Shown piece by piece: positions 10,833 through 24,329 of a stretch of DNA of 64,000 nucleotides (position 1 is its first letter; each line of letters starts with the position of its first letter). Source of the stretch: Erpobdella octoculata. Its lineage: Eukaryota; Annelida; Clitellata; Hirudinida; Erpobdellidae. The stretch lies in the NCBI GenBank assembly GCA_963978895.1, contig OZ022245.1, forward strand, positions 21,162,906-21,226,905. Direction: 5' to 3'. The translations under genes were made by a program, and so were the position numbers. The notes beneath the pieces are model-generated. The model searched no databases. It had not been told where the DNA came from and saw nothing but the letters and a program-made list of their open reading frames with translations.

Positions 10833-11480
10833 TTTCAATCTTCCATAAAAGCGGGCCGAACTTACGCCAGGAATATCGCATGTTAGAAGCTCTTCGACTG
10901 AAAAGCTTTGTTGTATTTTAATCAAGTTTTTTTTATAGATTTCTCGTTGAATAAAAATTATTTTTTATTTTAAATAAACACAAAGACAATAAATATAAAT
11001 TTCATTTTATTGCTCTGGTCTAATAACGACGGTAATTTGTTTCAATTTACTTTTTTAATTGACCAGCTAACTTAAAAAAGTTGATTTGATTAGAATCGGT
11101 GTAACAATTCAATACGCAATGGCAATAACAAAGTTTTTTTTTATAAATGTTATAATTGTTAATAATAAAATCACTTTATTAGAAATGAACCTTTTTGATT
11201 TAATAATTTTAAAGTTTATCAATGAAACATCAGTTGGCTTGAAAGCTGAAATAGATATCCATTTATAGTTATGTTTAATTACCTATGCAATTTATTTTAT
11301 GATAGACAAGCAAGAGTTTTCAAGCTTGCTCAAGCGATTGTAAGACGTAATCAAATAGACTGTTAAACGAAATTTTTCCCCAATGATTATATATTTTTAA
11401 TTATTTTTTAAATACGAATAATAATTAAATGGTTATTAGAACTGCTCTGGCAACCTTGCTGGTACTCAAAAGTTTTCCGT
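10833..11480. other. AT-rich intergenic DNA, no gene seen
   Basis: Very AT-rich. The 60-codon frame at 11086-11268 has no recognisable features. Confidence 0.4.
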
Positions 11481-11488
11481 CTGTGGAC

Positions 11489-11728
11489 CAGTGGTGTAGC
11501 TAGAGTTTTTGGCACCCGGGGAATACGCTCCTAAAAATTCCCATCTGTCAACTTTTCTTCCAAAAATATCTTATGACCGATTGGGAGAGAGGTAGTCGTA
11601 GGTACTTTTCATAAAGTTTTTCTAAAACTTTATGCACTTTTGCTTCTACTGATATGGCACCACACTTTTGGTGATCCCTACCAACAGGCCCCCGGGAGGC
11701 TATTCCTTTCCCCTTCACTACGCCAATG
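11489..11728. mobile_element. Small hAT-type MITE, 240 bp
   Basis: The left end CAGTGGTGTAG pairs with the right end whose reverse complement is CATTGGCGTAG (9 of 11 positions). The flanks ctgtggac (11481-11488) and ttgtggac (11729-11736) match at 7 of 8 positions, as an aged 8-bp hAT target duplication would. No coding content. Confidence 0.7.
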
Positions 11729-11736
11729 TTGTGGAC

Positions 11737-13305
11737 CAGATGAAGGTAAATATAAAAACAAATAAAAACCTACGTAGATGAAAAATATGAAAACGTAGTT
11801 GAAAAACTGTACACAGGATTAGTGGCGGGTATAGACTGCTTTGGTCGAGGGGGGGGGATACAGCAGAGGGCCAAAAATTTGGGAAGGGCTCGCGTTTGAT
11901 TTATATCCCGCTAGAAAACATGATCCGGATGCTAAAATGTTTGTATATTCTCCAAAAAGTTGTCATTTTTTTTCTAAATGTTGTCAATAATAGGGTATTC
12001 GTACCTTAGTTGAGAAACCTTTTCTTCAAATTAAATCTATTTTCACTTATAACTGGTTCTCAACAGCATTTTTCATTATAATTTTGTTATAAATTTGTCT
12101 TAGCATTTCAGAAAAATAAATTTTGAAAATAAAGAAAGGGACCGCCCTTTCTTTTAAATCATCTACTGCACATGACACAATATAAAAAGATGAAATTAAT
12201 TCTAAATAAATGATTTCATAGTAAGCACAATAGTTAGCGCACTCTTATGTTTAATAAATCAATGTGTATTGTCTTCGTACACACGTTTACTGGTATTAAT
12301 CAACATATAAAAATTAGTTATCCTGCAAAACTGTTGCGTTGCTAGTTACAATTTGAAAACATTTTTATATAGAATGAATTTAATATTATGAAAACATTAC
12401 GTTACTTTGAGACCTATTGTTGTTGTTGTTGTTGTTGTTGTTTAATTTGGAGGTCTGACAAAAGAAAGTGAAAGAAGAGAGGAGAACAAAAATGTTTTGG
12501 CTAGCAATTAATTTTATCAAACGATTTATTATTTAATCAGTTAAATTTTGAAAAAAAATTAACAACACAAAAAATCATTAAAATTGTTTTAAAAATCTAT
12601 TATAAAACTCGCGTTCTGGGTTACTTTTCAATTATTTTTTTTCTTTCATTTTCCCACGTTTTTATAACACGGGTTTTTTCCTTTAGCTTCACACACAACT
12701 AAAATGAGAAAAAGACAGGAAAAATAATTCACTGCAAGGTTTCATATTCATGGACACAAAAGTTATTAATTTTCTTCCATTACAAATTGTTTTTCTGATA
12801 CGAAAATGTGATGCTTTCAAACAAACAATTTTTTAATGAGGCCAATTTCTTATGAAAAAAAAACAAATTAATTTTTTAATTTAAAAAACTGTATTTATTA
12901 AGTTTTATTAAAAACAGTTTTGTACATTTAAATTGAAAAAAAATTTGTTCACCTTTCGCACCGGAAAGTTATTGTAACTTTTTTTTCTTTTCAGTCACAT
13001 TTTGCTTATAGAAAGTTTTATAATTCTAAAGAAAACGTTAAATTTTGTAAAAAAAAAACAATGACAAAGCAATTTAAGAAATGTTGTGATAAATCAATTT
13101 GACAACAAAGTGATGCCACATATTCATCAAATCTTTATAACAAAGCAAAGGCAAACAAGTTTTAAATGATGTTAAAAAATTTATTCAACAATCAAAGATT
13201 CAAAATAGATAACTAATATATTTTATGACGTGTTTAGTTATATATTTAAATATAAAATAAAACTAAAAATACGTTTTTCTTGCTAATCTATCATTGTTTG
13301 GATTT
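11737..13305. other. AT-rich intergenic DNA with a short (TTG)8 tract
   Basis: No gene is seen. A perfect ttg trinucleotide run lies at about 12418-12441 and a G-run at 11850-11858. The rest is poly(A)/(T)-rich. Confidence 0.45.
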
Positions 13306-13865
13306 GTTTTTTAGAGCATAGATGCGACAGTTTTTTTTTCAAATTAAAACAAAAAATTGATGGAATGCATTGTAATGAGGAGCGAGTTTAAATTCTAAAT
13401 TAATATTGTTTGGATTCTCGATTGGATGACGGCAAGTTGGTTTATTTTCACTTCCAAGTGTTCTCCATAACAATCTGAACCAGCAAATAAACCGTAAAAA
13501 CGAGGGTTTTCACATCTTTTACATTTCAAGATTTGGCGGATTTTCATTCAAGGCAAATTTTTTTTAAACATTTTTTTAAATTCTTCAAGGTAACTTGAAG
13601 AGTTTTTATAATTATGCTTGATTACTCGTTTTTCTTAAACATAGATGAACAATTTTCTTTAACTTAAAAGTGAAATTAATTTTTTGTAGAAAATTTTCAA
13701 AGTTTTATAGAATGCATTGTCATAACGAACAAATTTATATTCTCACTTTAAACTTGAATGGATGACCGAAAGTTGGTTGTTTATTTTTGCTTCAAGTTTT
13801 GCAAGAATTCAAGCAACCATTCAAGCTAGTAAGCAAGCAAGACCGGCGGTGAAATGAATATACGG
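13306..13865 (+). repeat. Family J interspersed repeat, two tandem diverged copies
   Basis: Two copies (about 13306-13500 and 13620-13865) share the order atgcattgt...gaggagcga/cgaacaaat, tggatgac, gaaagttggttg and, in the second, gcaagcaagaccggcggtga. A third copy on the minus strand lies at 32255-32470, which supports a dispersed repeat family of unknown class. Confidence 0.55.
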
Positions 13866-16144
13866 TAATTAAAAAGAGAAATATTTTTTTGTAGTTATTT
13901 CTAACTTTGAAAAAAAATGAACTGAGTTTCACTTACTAATTATGGAATAATATGCTTCGACCATCGACATGCAAATGTCAAGAAAAGTAGTTAAGTACCT
14001 ACTTTCCATACTCCTTACTATCCTTATAAATCAAAGTTCTACTGCACTAAAATTGTCAAAACAAAAATGAGTAAAAAAATACTAATTTATTAAATAAAAT
14101 TATTGGAATAATTTTTTAAAATCTGGATAATAATTATGATTTTTATATTCATTACTCACGGTTGACGGCTGAAAAAAATATTTATAAAAAAATTGAATTA
14201 AAAATTTTCTAGCTCATTAATATTTGTTTGTTTTGGTTTTATTTTAAATTAAATAAAAGTTTTATTTATTTTTGTTTTCATCTTCATTTTAAAACCTGAT
14301 TAAAACTTTTAATATTTTTTTAAATCTTCATTTTCTTGGAGTTCAAACATTTTCAAAGTCATCTTCGATAATTTTTCTAAGCAGTGAATTCTTTCACAGC
14401 ATTTTTATATTCCTACACATTGTAAATTCTAATTATTTGGAGCTATCGGACTAACTAGTTTTAGCGGAAAAAATAAAATTAAAAACAACTTTCTTGAAAT
14501 AAATGTAAGCCTGGCAGCAAATATTACTTTGTTGTTGTTAAGTTTCCTGAAATTTGATTTGTTTTAAATTATATTGAAATTTAATTAAACATCAAAAAAC
14601 TATCATGTAATAAATTGTTTGTTATGTAAATGTTTGCAAATATTTGCAAAGCAATTTTTCAGTTTTGAAGAGTTTTTCTTTTCACAAAAAATTACTTTCT
14701 CAAACATTCCACCCATTTCTGGAAATAAAATAAGTGACATAACATTATCAAAAACTAATGACGAAGTATAACTAACATTATTTCAGATGACATCTTGCTT
14801 TTATGTCTGACCGATCACTGCGTATGCAGTGCAATCTATAAAAGCTTTCTAGCACCAGGGATTGAAATGCAGTTCTATTGCTGTAAGTTTGTTAAACAAG
14901 TACATGTTAAAAACATCAAGAAGTTACAACCGTAACTTAAAATAAGTTTATTTCATTTTATGAATTTTTAATTTATTGGAATTGTTTAAAAAAAAATTAG
15001 CTTTTTAGTTTTTTATTACAATGAATTATGTTCATTCCACTAAGATATATTCATTTGTTCTTGTGTTACTGTTTATTATTTGATACAAATATATAATTTT
15101 TATTTCCGTCAGGTATAATTAACTTATTTTTTAGTTTCAAGTTTATTTGCCAATTTGTGATGTCCTTGACCTAATAGAGATGTGAACTGTAATATAAAAT
15201 AATGGCAATAGCGGGATTCATGCGTTATCCGCGGGAGTACAGCAAAAAAATGAAGTTTGCTGTAATATGACGAAGAGCAAAACTAATGATATTAGATTAT
15301 TTCTAGACTGAAAACAAACATCGTGAGGTTTACGTGGAAATAGAGACGAATTTTGTGACATTATTTTTAATTAAAACGTTCAAAATGTTTAGTTTTAAAA
15401 ATTAAAATCCATTACTTTAAATTTATCTGAAACATTTTAAAAAAACGTTATAAATTTATTCCTACGTATTATTCGCTGAATCTCCCCGCACACCTCCAAT
15501 AGATGTAATGAGCGATTTCAAAAATCAAGTTTCTCTTAAACTATCTGTTTTATGGAGCCATTTAATATTTTTATCGAGGCCTAATCAACAAATGTTTATG
15601 AAGATTTCTTCACAAAACTACACTTTTTTGTTTCTAAAGCGGACATCAAATTAAACAACTTGTGCAGTTTCTATTTTGGCACGATTGACGCACTGTCAAT
15701 AAAAGACGTTTTCTGTGTCAGCATTTTGATTTTTTTTATTATTCAATAAAAATATTTTTAATTTTTTTTGCATGGCAGAATTCGTTTACGAAAATGTTCG
15801 CGTAAAAATTCACGGAAATTTTTTTATATTTTTAGTAGCGTGGCTTGTTCTTCTACACAAGTTTTGTACATTTAAATATTGTTTTTTTTTTGCAAATGAG
15901 CATCAGTCGTGCATATTCGTTATAATTTTACGGCCAAAAATTAACATAGTTTGTAAAATAAACATATTGGCCATATAAGTCGTTGCAAAAGTAAAAACTA
16001 TACCAATCTGATTAATAAGCACTGACCATTACATGCAGCAGTTAACTATTTATTCAAATTGTATATTAGCGAGGTATTCGTATTGTATAAGTCACTAACC
16101 AATGGTTTTTGAAAAATATCTAACTAATGATTCAATGACGATTC
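13866..16144. other. AT-rich intergenic DNA; possible isolated promoter/first exon near 14833
   Basis: No coding gene is supported. The only structured spot is ctataaaagc at about 14836-14845, followed some 40 nt later by a consensus-like splice donor (gtaagt at about 14882). This could be a TATA promoter with a short first exon, or chance. The frame at 15772-15978 shows no recognisable protein. Confidence 0.3.
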
Positions 16145-16152
16145 ATCTAGAG

Positions 16153-17022
16153 CAGGGGTGGCCAACCCGCGGGCCATTTGCGGCCCGTGAGCTATCAATT
16201 GGCGGCACGCTCTGTTTTGTTTAAATATTTGAAATTTATAGTAAAATCTTTAAAAAACTTCTTTAAAAATCGAAAATAGTACAAAAATGATATTTGCCAG
16301 CAGAGTTTCAAATGGCGTTGGTTGAGCTGCTGTCCGATAGCTTTATGAAACAAAAATTTCTTAAAGGGAACTTAATTGAGTTTTACACCCTTTTAACTTC
16401 TGCCAAGTATCCAGCATTGCGAAAGAATGCATTGAAGATGATGAGTTTATTTAGCGGTACATACATATGTGAGCAGATATTTTCCAAAATGAAGTGCAAT
16501 AAGTCGGTCCACAAGGCCAGACTTACTGATAATCATTTGCAGGACATCTTTTGCCTGTAAGTAGCTGCATTTAATGCTAATGTAAAAGAGCAAACAAGCT
16601 CAGGTTTCGCACTGAATAACAATTGCTCCTGGACAGTTAAAATACAATGTTTTTGTGTCAACAATACTATTTTGCTATCTAGAGTTTTTTTTATAAAGAG
16701 TTTCTTTACACATTTAATAGTTAACTTTAATAAGTTTACTACCAAAATTATATTGTTAGGAGCCAGCGAAAATTGAATAAATTTTTATGTTTATTTGAGG
16801 TAACTACAAAATGCCAGTTGACATAACATGTACCCATATGCTTTGATTTTGGTTGGGGGTCGTCACAGAGCCCACAGTGGGAAATTACACTGCTCCTCCA
16901 GACCCTTAGATGGAAGTGTCTCAGACAGAGAGACAAAGTTTTGCCTTTCAAACTAGCGGTCCGCCGTATGTTTAAAAAAATATGGTAATGGCCCTCTTTC
17001 CCAAAAAGGTTGGCCACCCCTG
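16153..17022 (+). mobile_element. Complete hAT-type element, 870 bp, internally deleted
   Basis: Perfect 15-bp terminal inverted repeats CAGGGGTGGCCAACC at both ends are bordered by a perfect 8-bp target duplication atctagag (16145-16152 and 17023-17030). The adjoining gcgggccatttgcggccc is typical of a widespread animal hAT family. The interior carries only a fragment of transposase (16294-16560), so the copy is non-autonomous. The perfect duplication argues for relatively recent insertion. Confidence 0.93.
16294..16560 (+). pseudogene. hAT transposase C-terminal dimerisation-domain fragment
   Basis: About 88 codons. KYPALRKNALKMMSLFSGTY followed by ICEQIFSKMK and RLTDNHLQ is the C-terminal hAT dimerisation block found in GTF2I-repeat-like and EPM2AIP1-like proteins. 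The upstream catalytic part is missing because the element is internally deleted. The fragment is open but cannot encode an active transposase. Confidence 0.8.
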
Positions 17023-17149
17023 ATCTAGAGGACAGTTCATCTTGCGCACGATTCATCTGCGGTAAAATAAAAAAGTAAATAAAAAAATAATTGTGCGACA
17101 GATGTGCTATGGCTCGTAGATACACATGCACATGCACATGAACATCTGA

Positions 17150-17697
17150 TCTTCCATAACCGTCAACATCACGCTGAACTTTATGGATCAATTTTCGACA
17201 TTTCTTGACAACAACTTCTTGAACTCCAGTTGGTCCTTGCATGAGTTTTGCCGCTTGTTTTTGACTGTTCTTCTCAAGACCTTCTATAAACAACCTTATT
17301 GTCGGATTAGATAATGGCACATATAAAGAAACTGGAGACCACGATGCCATCGTTCAATGATGTTGGTTGTACGTGCGATACCGTCACCAGCAGACATGAA
17401 TTAATTCCAACGTGGAAGAAGAAGCGTAGCTGTTCCGTGGTTGATTCTGCTGCCTCCCAGTCGTCTTCCTCTTATGTGCTTATTTTTAAAATACGACAGC
17501 AATTCTTTCATCTTTTCGTGCTCTCTCATTGTGATAGCCAGCATATCAAATGACGTTTCAACATCATTGACTGGAACATGTGATAGCGCCAATAAACAAC
17601 AAATCGTAACTCGAAGTGCATTACTGTTATCGTATTCTGCTTTCATTCCCAGCTCGCTGATTTTTCGTAGAATATATTGGGTAATCATTGTTCACTG
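17150..17697 (-). pseudogene. MULE-type transposase C-terminal remnant
   Basis: Minus-strand frames read QYILRKISELGMKAEY, LLALSHVPVNDVETSF, LLSYFKNKHIRGRR, then TTNIIERWHRGLQ and NPTIRLFIEGLEKNSQKQ. This order matches the C-terminal part of FLYWCH-associated MULE transposases (RKIQ.LGL, LALAFVPVDDV, NN.VEGWH). There is an in-frame stop after LLPRWN and a one-base frameshift after RWHRGLQ, so it is dead. The intact hAT element at 16153-17022 lies just downstream. Confidence 0.65.
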
Positions 17698-19310
17698 AAA
17701 AGGGAAAGGTCGGTAAGAATTAACACGACGGACATCAACGATGACGATGAAGACAAAGACTCACTCACTCATTACTTATCTCACTCTTGAACGTGGTTGA
17801 CAAGAAAGCAACATTTCAGAGAAGTACTGACAGTCTTCGATGATGACAATGATATTAGAAGACACTTCTTGACGACATTTTTTATTTTGAAAATTGAAGA
17901 TATTTTTATTAAACTAAAATTCTAGCTAATGTCCACTGTGAACGTGTTCTTATAATATTGTGAATCCTGGAATAACAAAAACTATAAACATCATTTTTAT
18001 TTCTAAAATAGTAGAGCAACGTGTAACAAAAAATTAACTAAGGGCCGCTCTAACATATCAACATATTAACCACAATCACATATTCTCCTCTTAAATTAAT
18101 TCTGGTTTAGAAGCCAAAATAAAAACTATCAGATAACACATCATCGTTCAGCTAAACCCCCACACCTCAGACAAAAATTAATTTACAAAATGACTTAAAA
18201 ATTATATTATTTTTTTCGAGGTACAAATAATTCCTTAGTTTCAGTTGCATTTAATCGTGATGGAGATCTTTGAAGACTGATTTTATTTGTGGGAAGCTTT
18301 TAAAAAAATATTTCAACGAAAAAGAAACAAAATAATGTTAGTAGTTTTTAGAACTTTTAAAATTATTTAAAAATGTTTAATGGTCAAACAAAACTTTGTG
18401 TTTTTTATGATTAAATGTTTGTTTTAGAAGTCATATTTCTGAATCAAATATTTTTTAAATATTTTATCTTTAAAAGTACGCCCCATGTGGACGTTAAACT
18501 TACTGGTGATTATAAAATTAAGTTCAACGAAATAGAAAATATTCGAACCATTGTTAACTTTAATAACAAATTTTTTGCTCTGTGAAATATTGTGTTCAGG
18601 ACTTATTTTGTATAAAAGTAATTAAAAATAAATTTGTTTAAATAAAGTAACTAAAAATAAAAATTTGTTAAGAATTTAATTAATTTCAGGAGAAATTTTG
18701 ATTAAAAAATTGAAAAATTTAATTAATTTCAGGAAATATTTTGAATAAAAATAATTTTAAATGAAACACCAAATTTTCTTCCGTCAGCATTTCGATTCAA
18801 AACATTTTATCGATTCAGTTTCTTAATGAAACCAAAAATAATGTTTTTTTCTCTGTGAAAAAAAATTTTGTGTTGTTTTTGTTTTGTTGGTTTGCCGTTT
18901 AGTTTATTTGAAAACAATATTTTTAAAAGAGAATCTGAAAAGTTTTAGAAAAGCTCAGGCAATTTTTCATTTTATAAGAAAAACATCAATTCATATTCTT
19001 GATGGAAATAAATTTAAAAGATTTTAAATTTGAGTCTATTAAATCATGGTTTATTTTGTCATTTGCAACAGTTTTTATATTTCTGTTTAAAGTAATTTTT
19101 TAATGCTTTTTCACACTCCAGTAACCCTAGAACTGACTAACTTTTCAGCTACAGTTAAAGTAATTTGGTGAAAATATTGAGTAATTCAGGTTTATTACAT
19201 TAGTCGTACCACAAGCAAAAAACATTTTGGAAAGTTATTTATCAATAAAATTTTTTAAATATATTGGTTTATAATCAATTAATTCATTGGTATTGTCTGT
19301 GATTAATGTC
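17698..19310. other. AT-rich intergenic DNA, no gene seen
   Basis: No coding frame is supported. A few locally repeated phrases occur (taatttcaggagaaattttg/taatttcaggaaatattttg near 18680-18740). Confidence 0.4.
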
Positions 19311-19392
19311 GGTAGCGTGGCCGAGTGGTCTAAGGCGCTGGTTTTAGGCACCAGTCTCTTCGGGGGCGTGGGTTCGAATCCCACCGCTGCCA
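19311..19392 (+). tRNA. tRNA-Leu (anticodon TAG)
   Basis: 82-nt cloverleaf. The acceptor stem GGTAGCG pairs with CGCTGCC (one T-G pair), with discriminator A. The D-arm is TGGCCGAGTGGTCTAAGGC. The anticodon stem CTGGT/ACCAG encloses the loop TTTAGGC (TAG anticodon). It has a class II long variable arm, and the T-arm carries GGTTCGAATCC (B box). A TTTT pol III terminator follows within about 8 nt. It decodes CUA leucine codons. Confidence 0.97.
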
Positions 19393-19439
19393 AATTGCTT
19401 TTGTAAACGCATATATATGGGTGTTTTATTTTGGAATGC

Positions 19440-19700
19440 ACTCAATAAAATGTATGGGTATTAAGATCTGGAATTCTCTATCGCATGACATCAACCAAAG
19501 TTCTCTCAGCTCATTCAAGACCTTTCTGAAAAACTACCTACTGCACAAGACTTTGAAAATATTTGCTCTTTTGTAAATTTTTACTTTTTTATAAATTTAT
19601 GTACAAGGTTACAAGGTTATTTGTTTTTTTTTCTGTTGCTCCTTATTTGTTTTTGTAAAAATTGTGATTTTTTATTAATAAATTTGTAAAAAAAATTATT
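19440..19700 (+). mobile_element. LINE 3'-end fragment just downstream of tRNA-Leu
   Basis: Codons 19457-19576 read GIKIWNSLSHDIN, then LSSFKTFLKNYLL and a stop. This is the usual C-terminal tail of non-LTR retrotransposon ORF2 (YGIKIWNSLP...SFKK.LK.YLL). An AT-rich 3' UTR follows. The fragment is 5'-truncated and starts within 50 bp of the tRNA gene. Confidence 0.65.
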
Positions 19701-20640
19701 TGATTTTTTGACAAAGAATATGAATTAAAAAAATATCTAAAAGTTAATTGGGCTGCAATTAAAATACGCTATAAAATTTGTCAACTACAAAAGAACTGTT
19801 TTTTTAAGGTTAGTGAAAGGAGTTAGTTAACCCCGAGAGACACTAAACCTGAGCAATGCGTGTAAACTGTAAACTCCTTGTCTAAGGGAGCTACTATGGT
19901 GACGCCTGTGAAATTCGAACCGCCGACCCACAACCATTTTTTTATAATTTAAAAAGTGACTAAGATTTTTTATTCAAAATGTAAAGCATAAATAGTGATC
20001 AAGATAAAAAAAAGTAATATAATATAACAAGTTAATAGAAACATATTACGTTTTTGATTATCTTTGCGTTTTGAGTTGAAAAAAGATGAATGATGAATTA
20101 ATGTCATTATGGAATTAAAAAGCAGCTTCCTGAAGATATTGTATTGATGAAGAAAGCTGATGTTTTTTGTTGTTAAGGATGTGTCCCGTTGTTAAGGATG
20201 TGTCCCGTTATTCAGGAGAATTCAAAAACAACGTTTTTTTTATTGAAAAGCAACGTCAGACAAATTTAGAAATAAAATTTCAGTAAGAAAGTTATTAAAA
20301 TGAAAAATTAAAATACATTTTCTTAACAACTTCTTTTTCAAAATTTTAAATAAAACCTTGAAATAGAAGTTAGATCTTTTGAGACAATTAATCTTCTCTT
20401 GGTTTTTTTCGGAATGACACTTTTTGTTCAACGTACTGTAATTTTTATTTAATTTCAACATTAAAATCGATTCATTAACTTTTTTATAAATAAAAAACTA
20501 GATGACAAGATATATACCTACATTCGTTTACTAAGTGCTGTTGATTAATGACTGTGTTGCGAAAGCGTTTGCAATGGCGGTTGCAAACATCGTAGTTTAG
20601 TCGGAGCAGGTGACCTTTTATTTATTAAGCGACACTTAAT
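19701..20640. other. AT-rich DNA with a possible tRNA-derived SINE fragment (19806-19930, minus)
   Basis: On the minus strand, gggtcggcggttcgaatttc contains a B-box-like GGTTCGAAT. It is followed by a non-tRNA body (ctcccttagacaaggag, ctctcggggttaactaac), which suggests a SINE fragment. A 22-bp phrase gttaaggatgtgtcccgtt is duplicated at about 20174-20210. No gene is seen. Confidence 0.35.
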
Positions 20641-20735
20641 ATCATCACAAATTTCCCGACATTTAATATCATCACAAATTTCCCGACATTTAATACCATC
20701 ACCAATCTCCCGACACCTAATACGTACGACACCTA
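20641..20735 (+). repeat. 27-bp tandem repeat, about 3.5 copies
   Basis: The unit atcatcacaaatttcccgac + atttaat recurs at 20641, 20668 and 20695 with increasing divergence. Confidence 0.8.
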
Positions 20736-20945
20736 ATCTCGTTGAGTAATAATTCTCAGACCCTTAGCACAATGCAAAAATTTGTACTGTGACATTGAAT
20801 ACAGATACAATTAGTACCAATGGATAAGTAAATACAATATGAAATGAACAACAATCAATTAACTAACACATATTATTGATAATAATAAATTTAAAAAAAA
20901 CTATTTTTAAACAATTAATTAGAAACACTAAATTCAGTTGAATGT

Positions 20946-21124
20946 ACAGTAAAAGTCCTCAAGAGCAACCCCATCAAGAGCGGTTGCTAAGAGCAACAGA
21001 CGCTTTTTTTGACACGGAATATCTCACATCTGTATTTAGCTTGTCTTGAAGAACGGACAAAAACGAGAAGCGGACTCTTTTGCTCTTCCTCGAAGGTGTC
21101 CGTTCTTCAGGACTTCCATTTTAT
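20946..21124. mobile_element. Candidate MITE with inverted ends
   Basis: aagtcctcaagagc near the left end pairs with gttcttcaggactt near the right end (13 of 14-15 positions), about 165 bp apart. Both ends extend as cagtaaaagt / acttccatttta. There is an inner inverted pair gaagaacggaca / tgtccgttcttc. The CAGTA start resembles pogo/Tigger-type ends, but I could not confirm a TA duplication on the right. Confidence 0.45.
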
Positions 21125-21550
21125 GTGCTTTCATTTTACGTTAAATTATTTTCTATGTAAAGTTGGTCGCTGGTCTGTGGTGTAATTAGCACTAAAATGA
21201 CTGCTAATAAATAAATAAATAATATTTTCTTAAAACTCAAATTAATCAAAGTTTGTTTAAAATTTTTCTTAAAAAGAATGTTTTTATGTTTCGAAATACA
21301 TCGAAGACAGATATTTTATAAATGTATTTTGTTCCGTAAATGAAAAAACACTTGAAAACCCTCATTAGCCAGCCATCTTGGTTTAAATGAGCTTTTTTTA
21401 TTCTAACCAGTATTTTAATTTTTATTTAATGGAGTCTTAATTTTTCCAACTCACGTCACATGAAATGAACATATTTTATAAATTTTCAACTCAATTTGGC
21501 AATTTGTATTAGTTTTTGATTGCATTTTGACATAAATATGAATTTATTAT
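21125..21550. other. AT-rich intergenic DNA, no gene seen
   Basis: Nothing recognisable on either strand. Confidence 0.4.
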
Positions 21551-21554
21551 TATT

Positions 21555-23073
<1,519 letters not shown>

Positions 23074-23131
<58 letters not shown>
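23074..23131 (+). repeat. (GA)n dinucleotide tract
   Basis: About 29 perfect ga units followed by a degenerate gagagcgaaagaaagacag tail. Confidence 0.95.
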
Positions 23132-23135
<4 letters not shown>

Positions 23136-23547
23136 AGAGAGCGAAAGAAAGACAGAGAAAAAGGAAAGGGAGAGAAAAAAACAATAAATAAAACATAATA
23201 AATAGTTAAATAGAAAATATGAATAATTTCATCATATAAAATATTAAAATGTATCCAGAACAAAACAAGTTTACATCGTGAGTAAAAAATAAAAAATTAA
23301 ACATTATAAAAGATAAAAAAAACGCATCAAGGAACTTATACGGCACAAATTAAATGTAATGATAGCGTAAAATCCAAATTTGCTCATTAAACTATATAAT
23401 TATATTTATTTTATTGATATTTTTTTTCATATAAAAAACGTTGAATTGTACCCGATCAATTACATTTCGGCAATTTAAAAAACATTTACCTGGAATGAAG
23501 GCATTTAAAAATTTATAAAAATATATACTCAAATTATTTAATTGTAA

Positions 23548-23670
<123 letters not shown>

Positions 23671-23675
23671 TTAAA

Positions 23676-24060
23676 AAAATGCTTTTATTTGCCTCTTTAT
23701 CTGAGTCAACGAACTACAATTTTTGAATTTAAATCAACTGTTAATTATTTTGTACTTTTTGCGACTTATAAATAAACATCCGTACTGTTTAATTATTTTG
23801 GACCTCTGGCGACTTTTACATAAACAACTTGATCAATTTGATTTGATTAATTTTAATTGATTTAAAACTTAATTCATGTCGGAAACATTTAATTTATGTA
23901 TTGTCATCCAAAATAAAGCTTTCCTGAAAGTTTTAGAGCTGTGAGTGGTCGAAAAGTGGGTGAATTTTTGTTTCTAAGATTTGATCACCACAAACAGACA
24001 AGCAAACAGAGAAACGAGTAAAATTAAATAAAACATTTAACAACAACATAAAAACACATT
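23676..24060 (+). repeat. Family F interspersed repeat, copy 1
   Basis: Shares atgcttttatttgcctcttt, ggacctctggcgactt, gtattgtcatccaaaataaa, gctttcctgaaagttttaga and gatttgatcaccac with copies at 40226-40640 and 42895-43150. This order of segments, ending in cacc-acagacaaac...gagtaaa, defines a dispersed non-coding repeat of unknown class. Confidence 0.75.
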
Positions 24061-24329
24061 TTAAAAAGTGATTTTAAAAAAACCATCAAATAAAAAATTA
24101 AAAGAGTGGAGTGCAAAATTAGATGCAAAATTAAAATAATGTTTTTACGGCATATATTCTTTTTTCGAAAGTCAACTACCGAAATTTTATTTTGTTTTTA
24201 TAAAAAGTTGTATTCGTCGATAAAAATGAGGCACACAACTGCTAAAAATTGAATTTTTAAAATATTTAATAAAATTTTGAGGAGAAAAAGAATCAAATTT
24301 GAATAACAAAAAAATTGGTTACCAAACAG

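Noticed and set aside
10557..10925. Asp/Arg/Thr-rich frames around the tetranucleotide array
   Set aside because: Simple-repeat translation with no family resemblance.
16748..17350. 200-codon minus frame as a single gene
   Set aside because: It crosses the boundary of the hAT element at 17022 and mixes MULE remnant with transposon sequence; it is a chance joining.
19235..19441. 68-codon minus frame over tRNA-Leu
   Set aside because: It is the antisense of a convincing tRNA gene.
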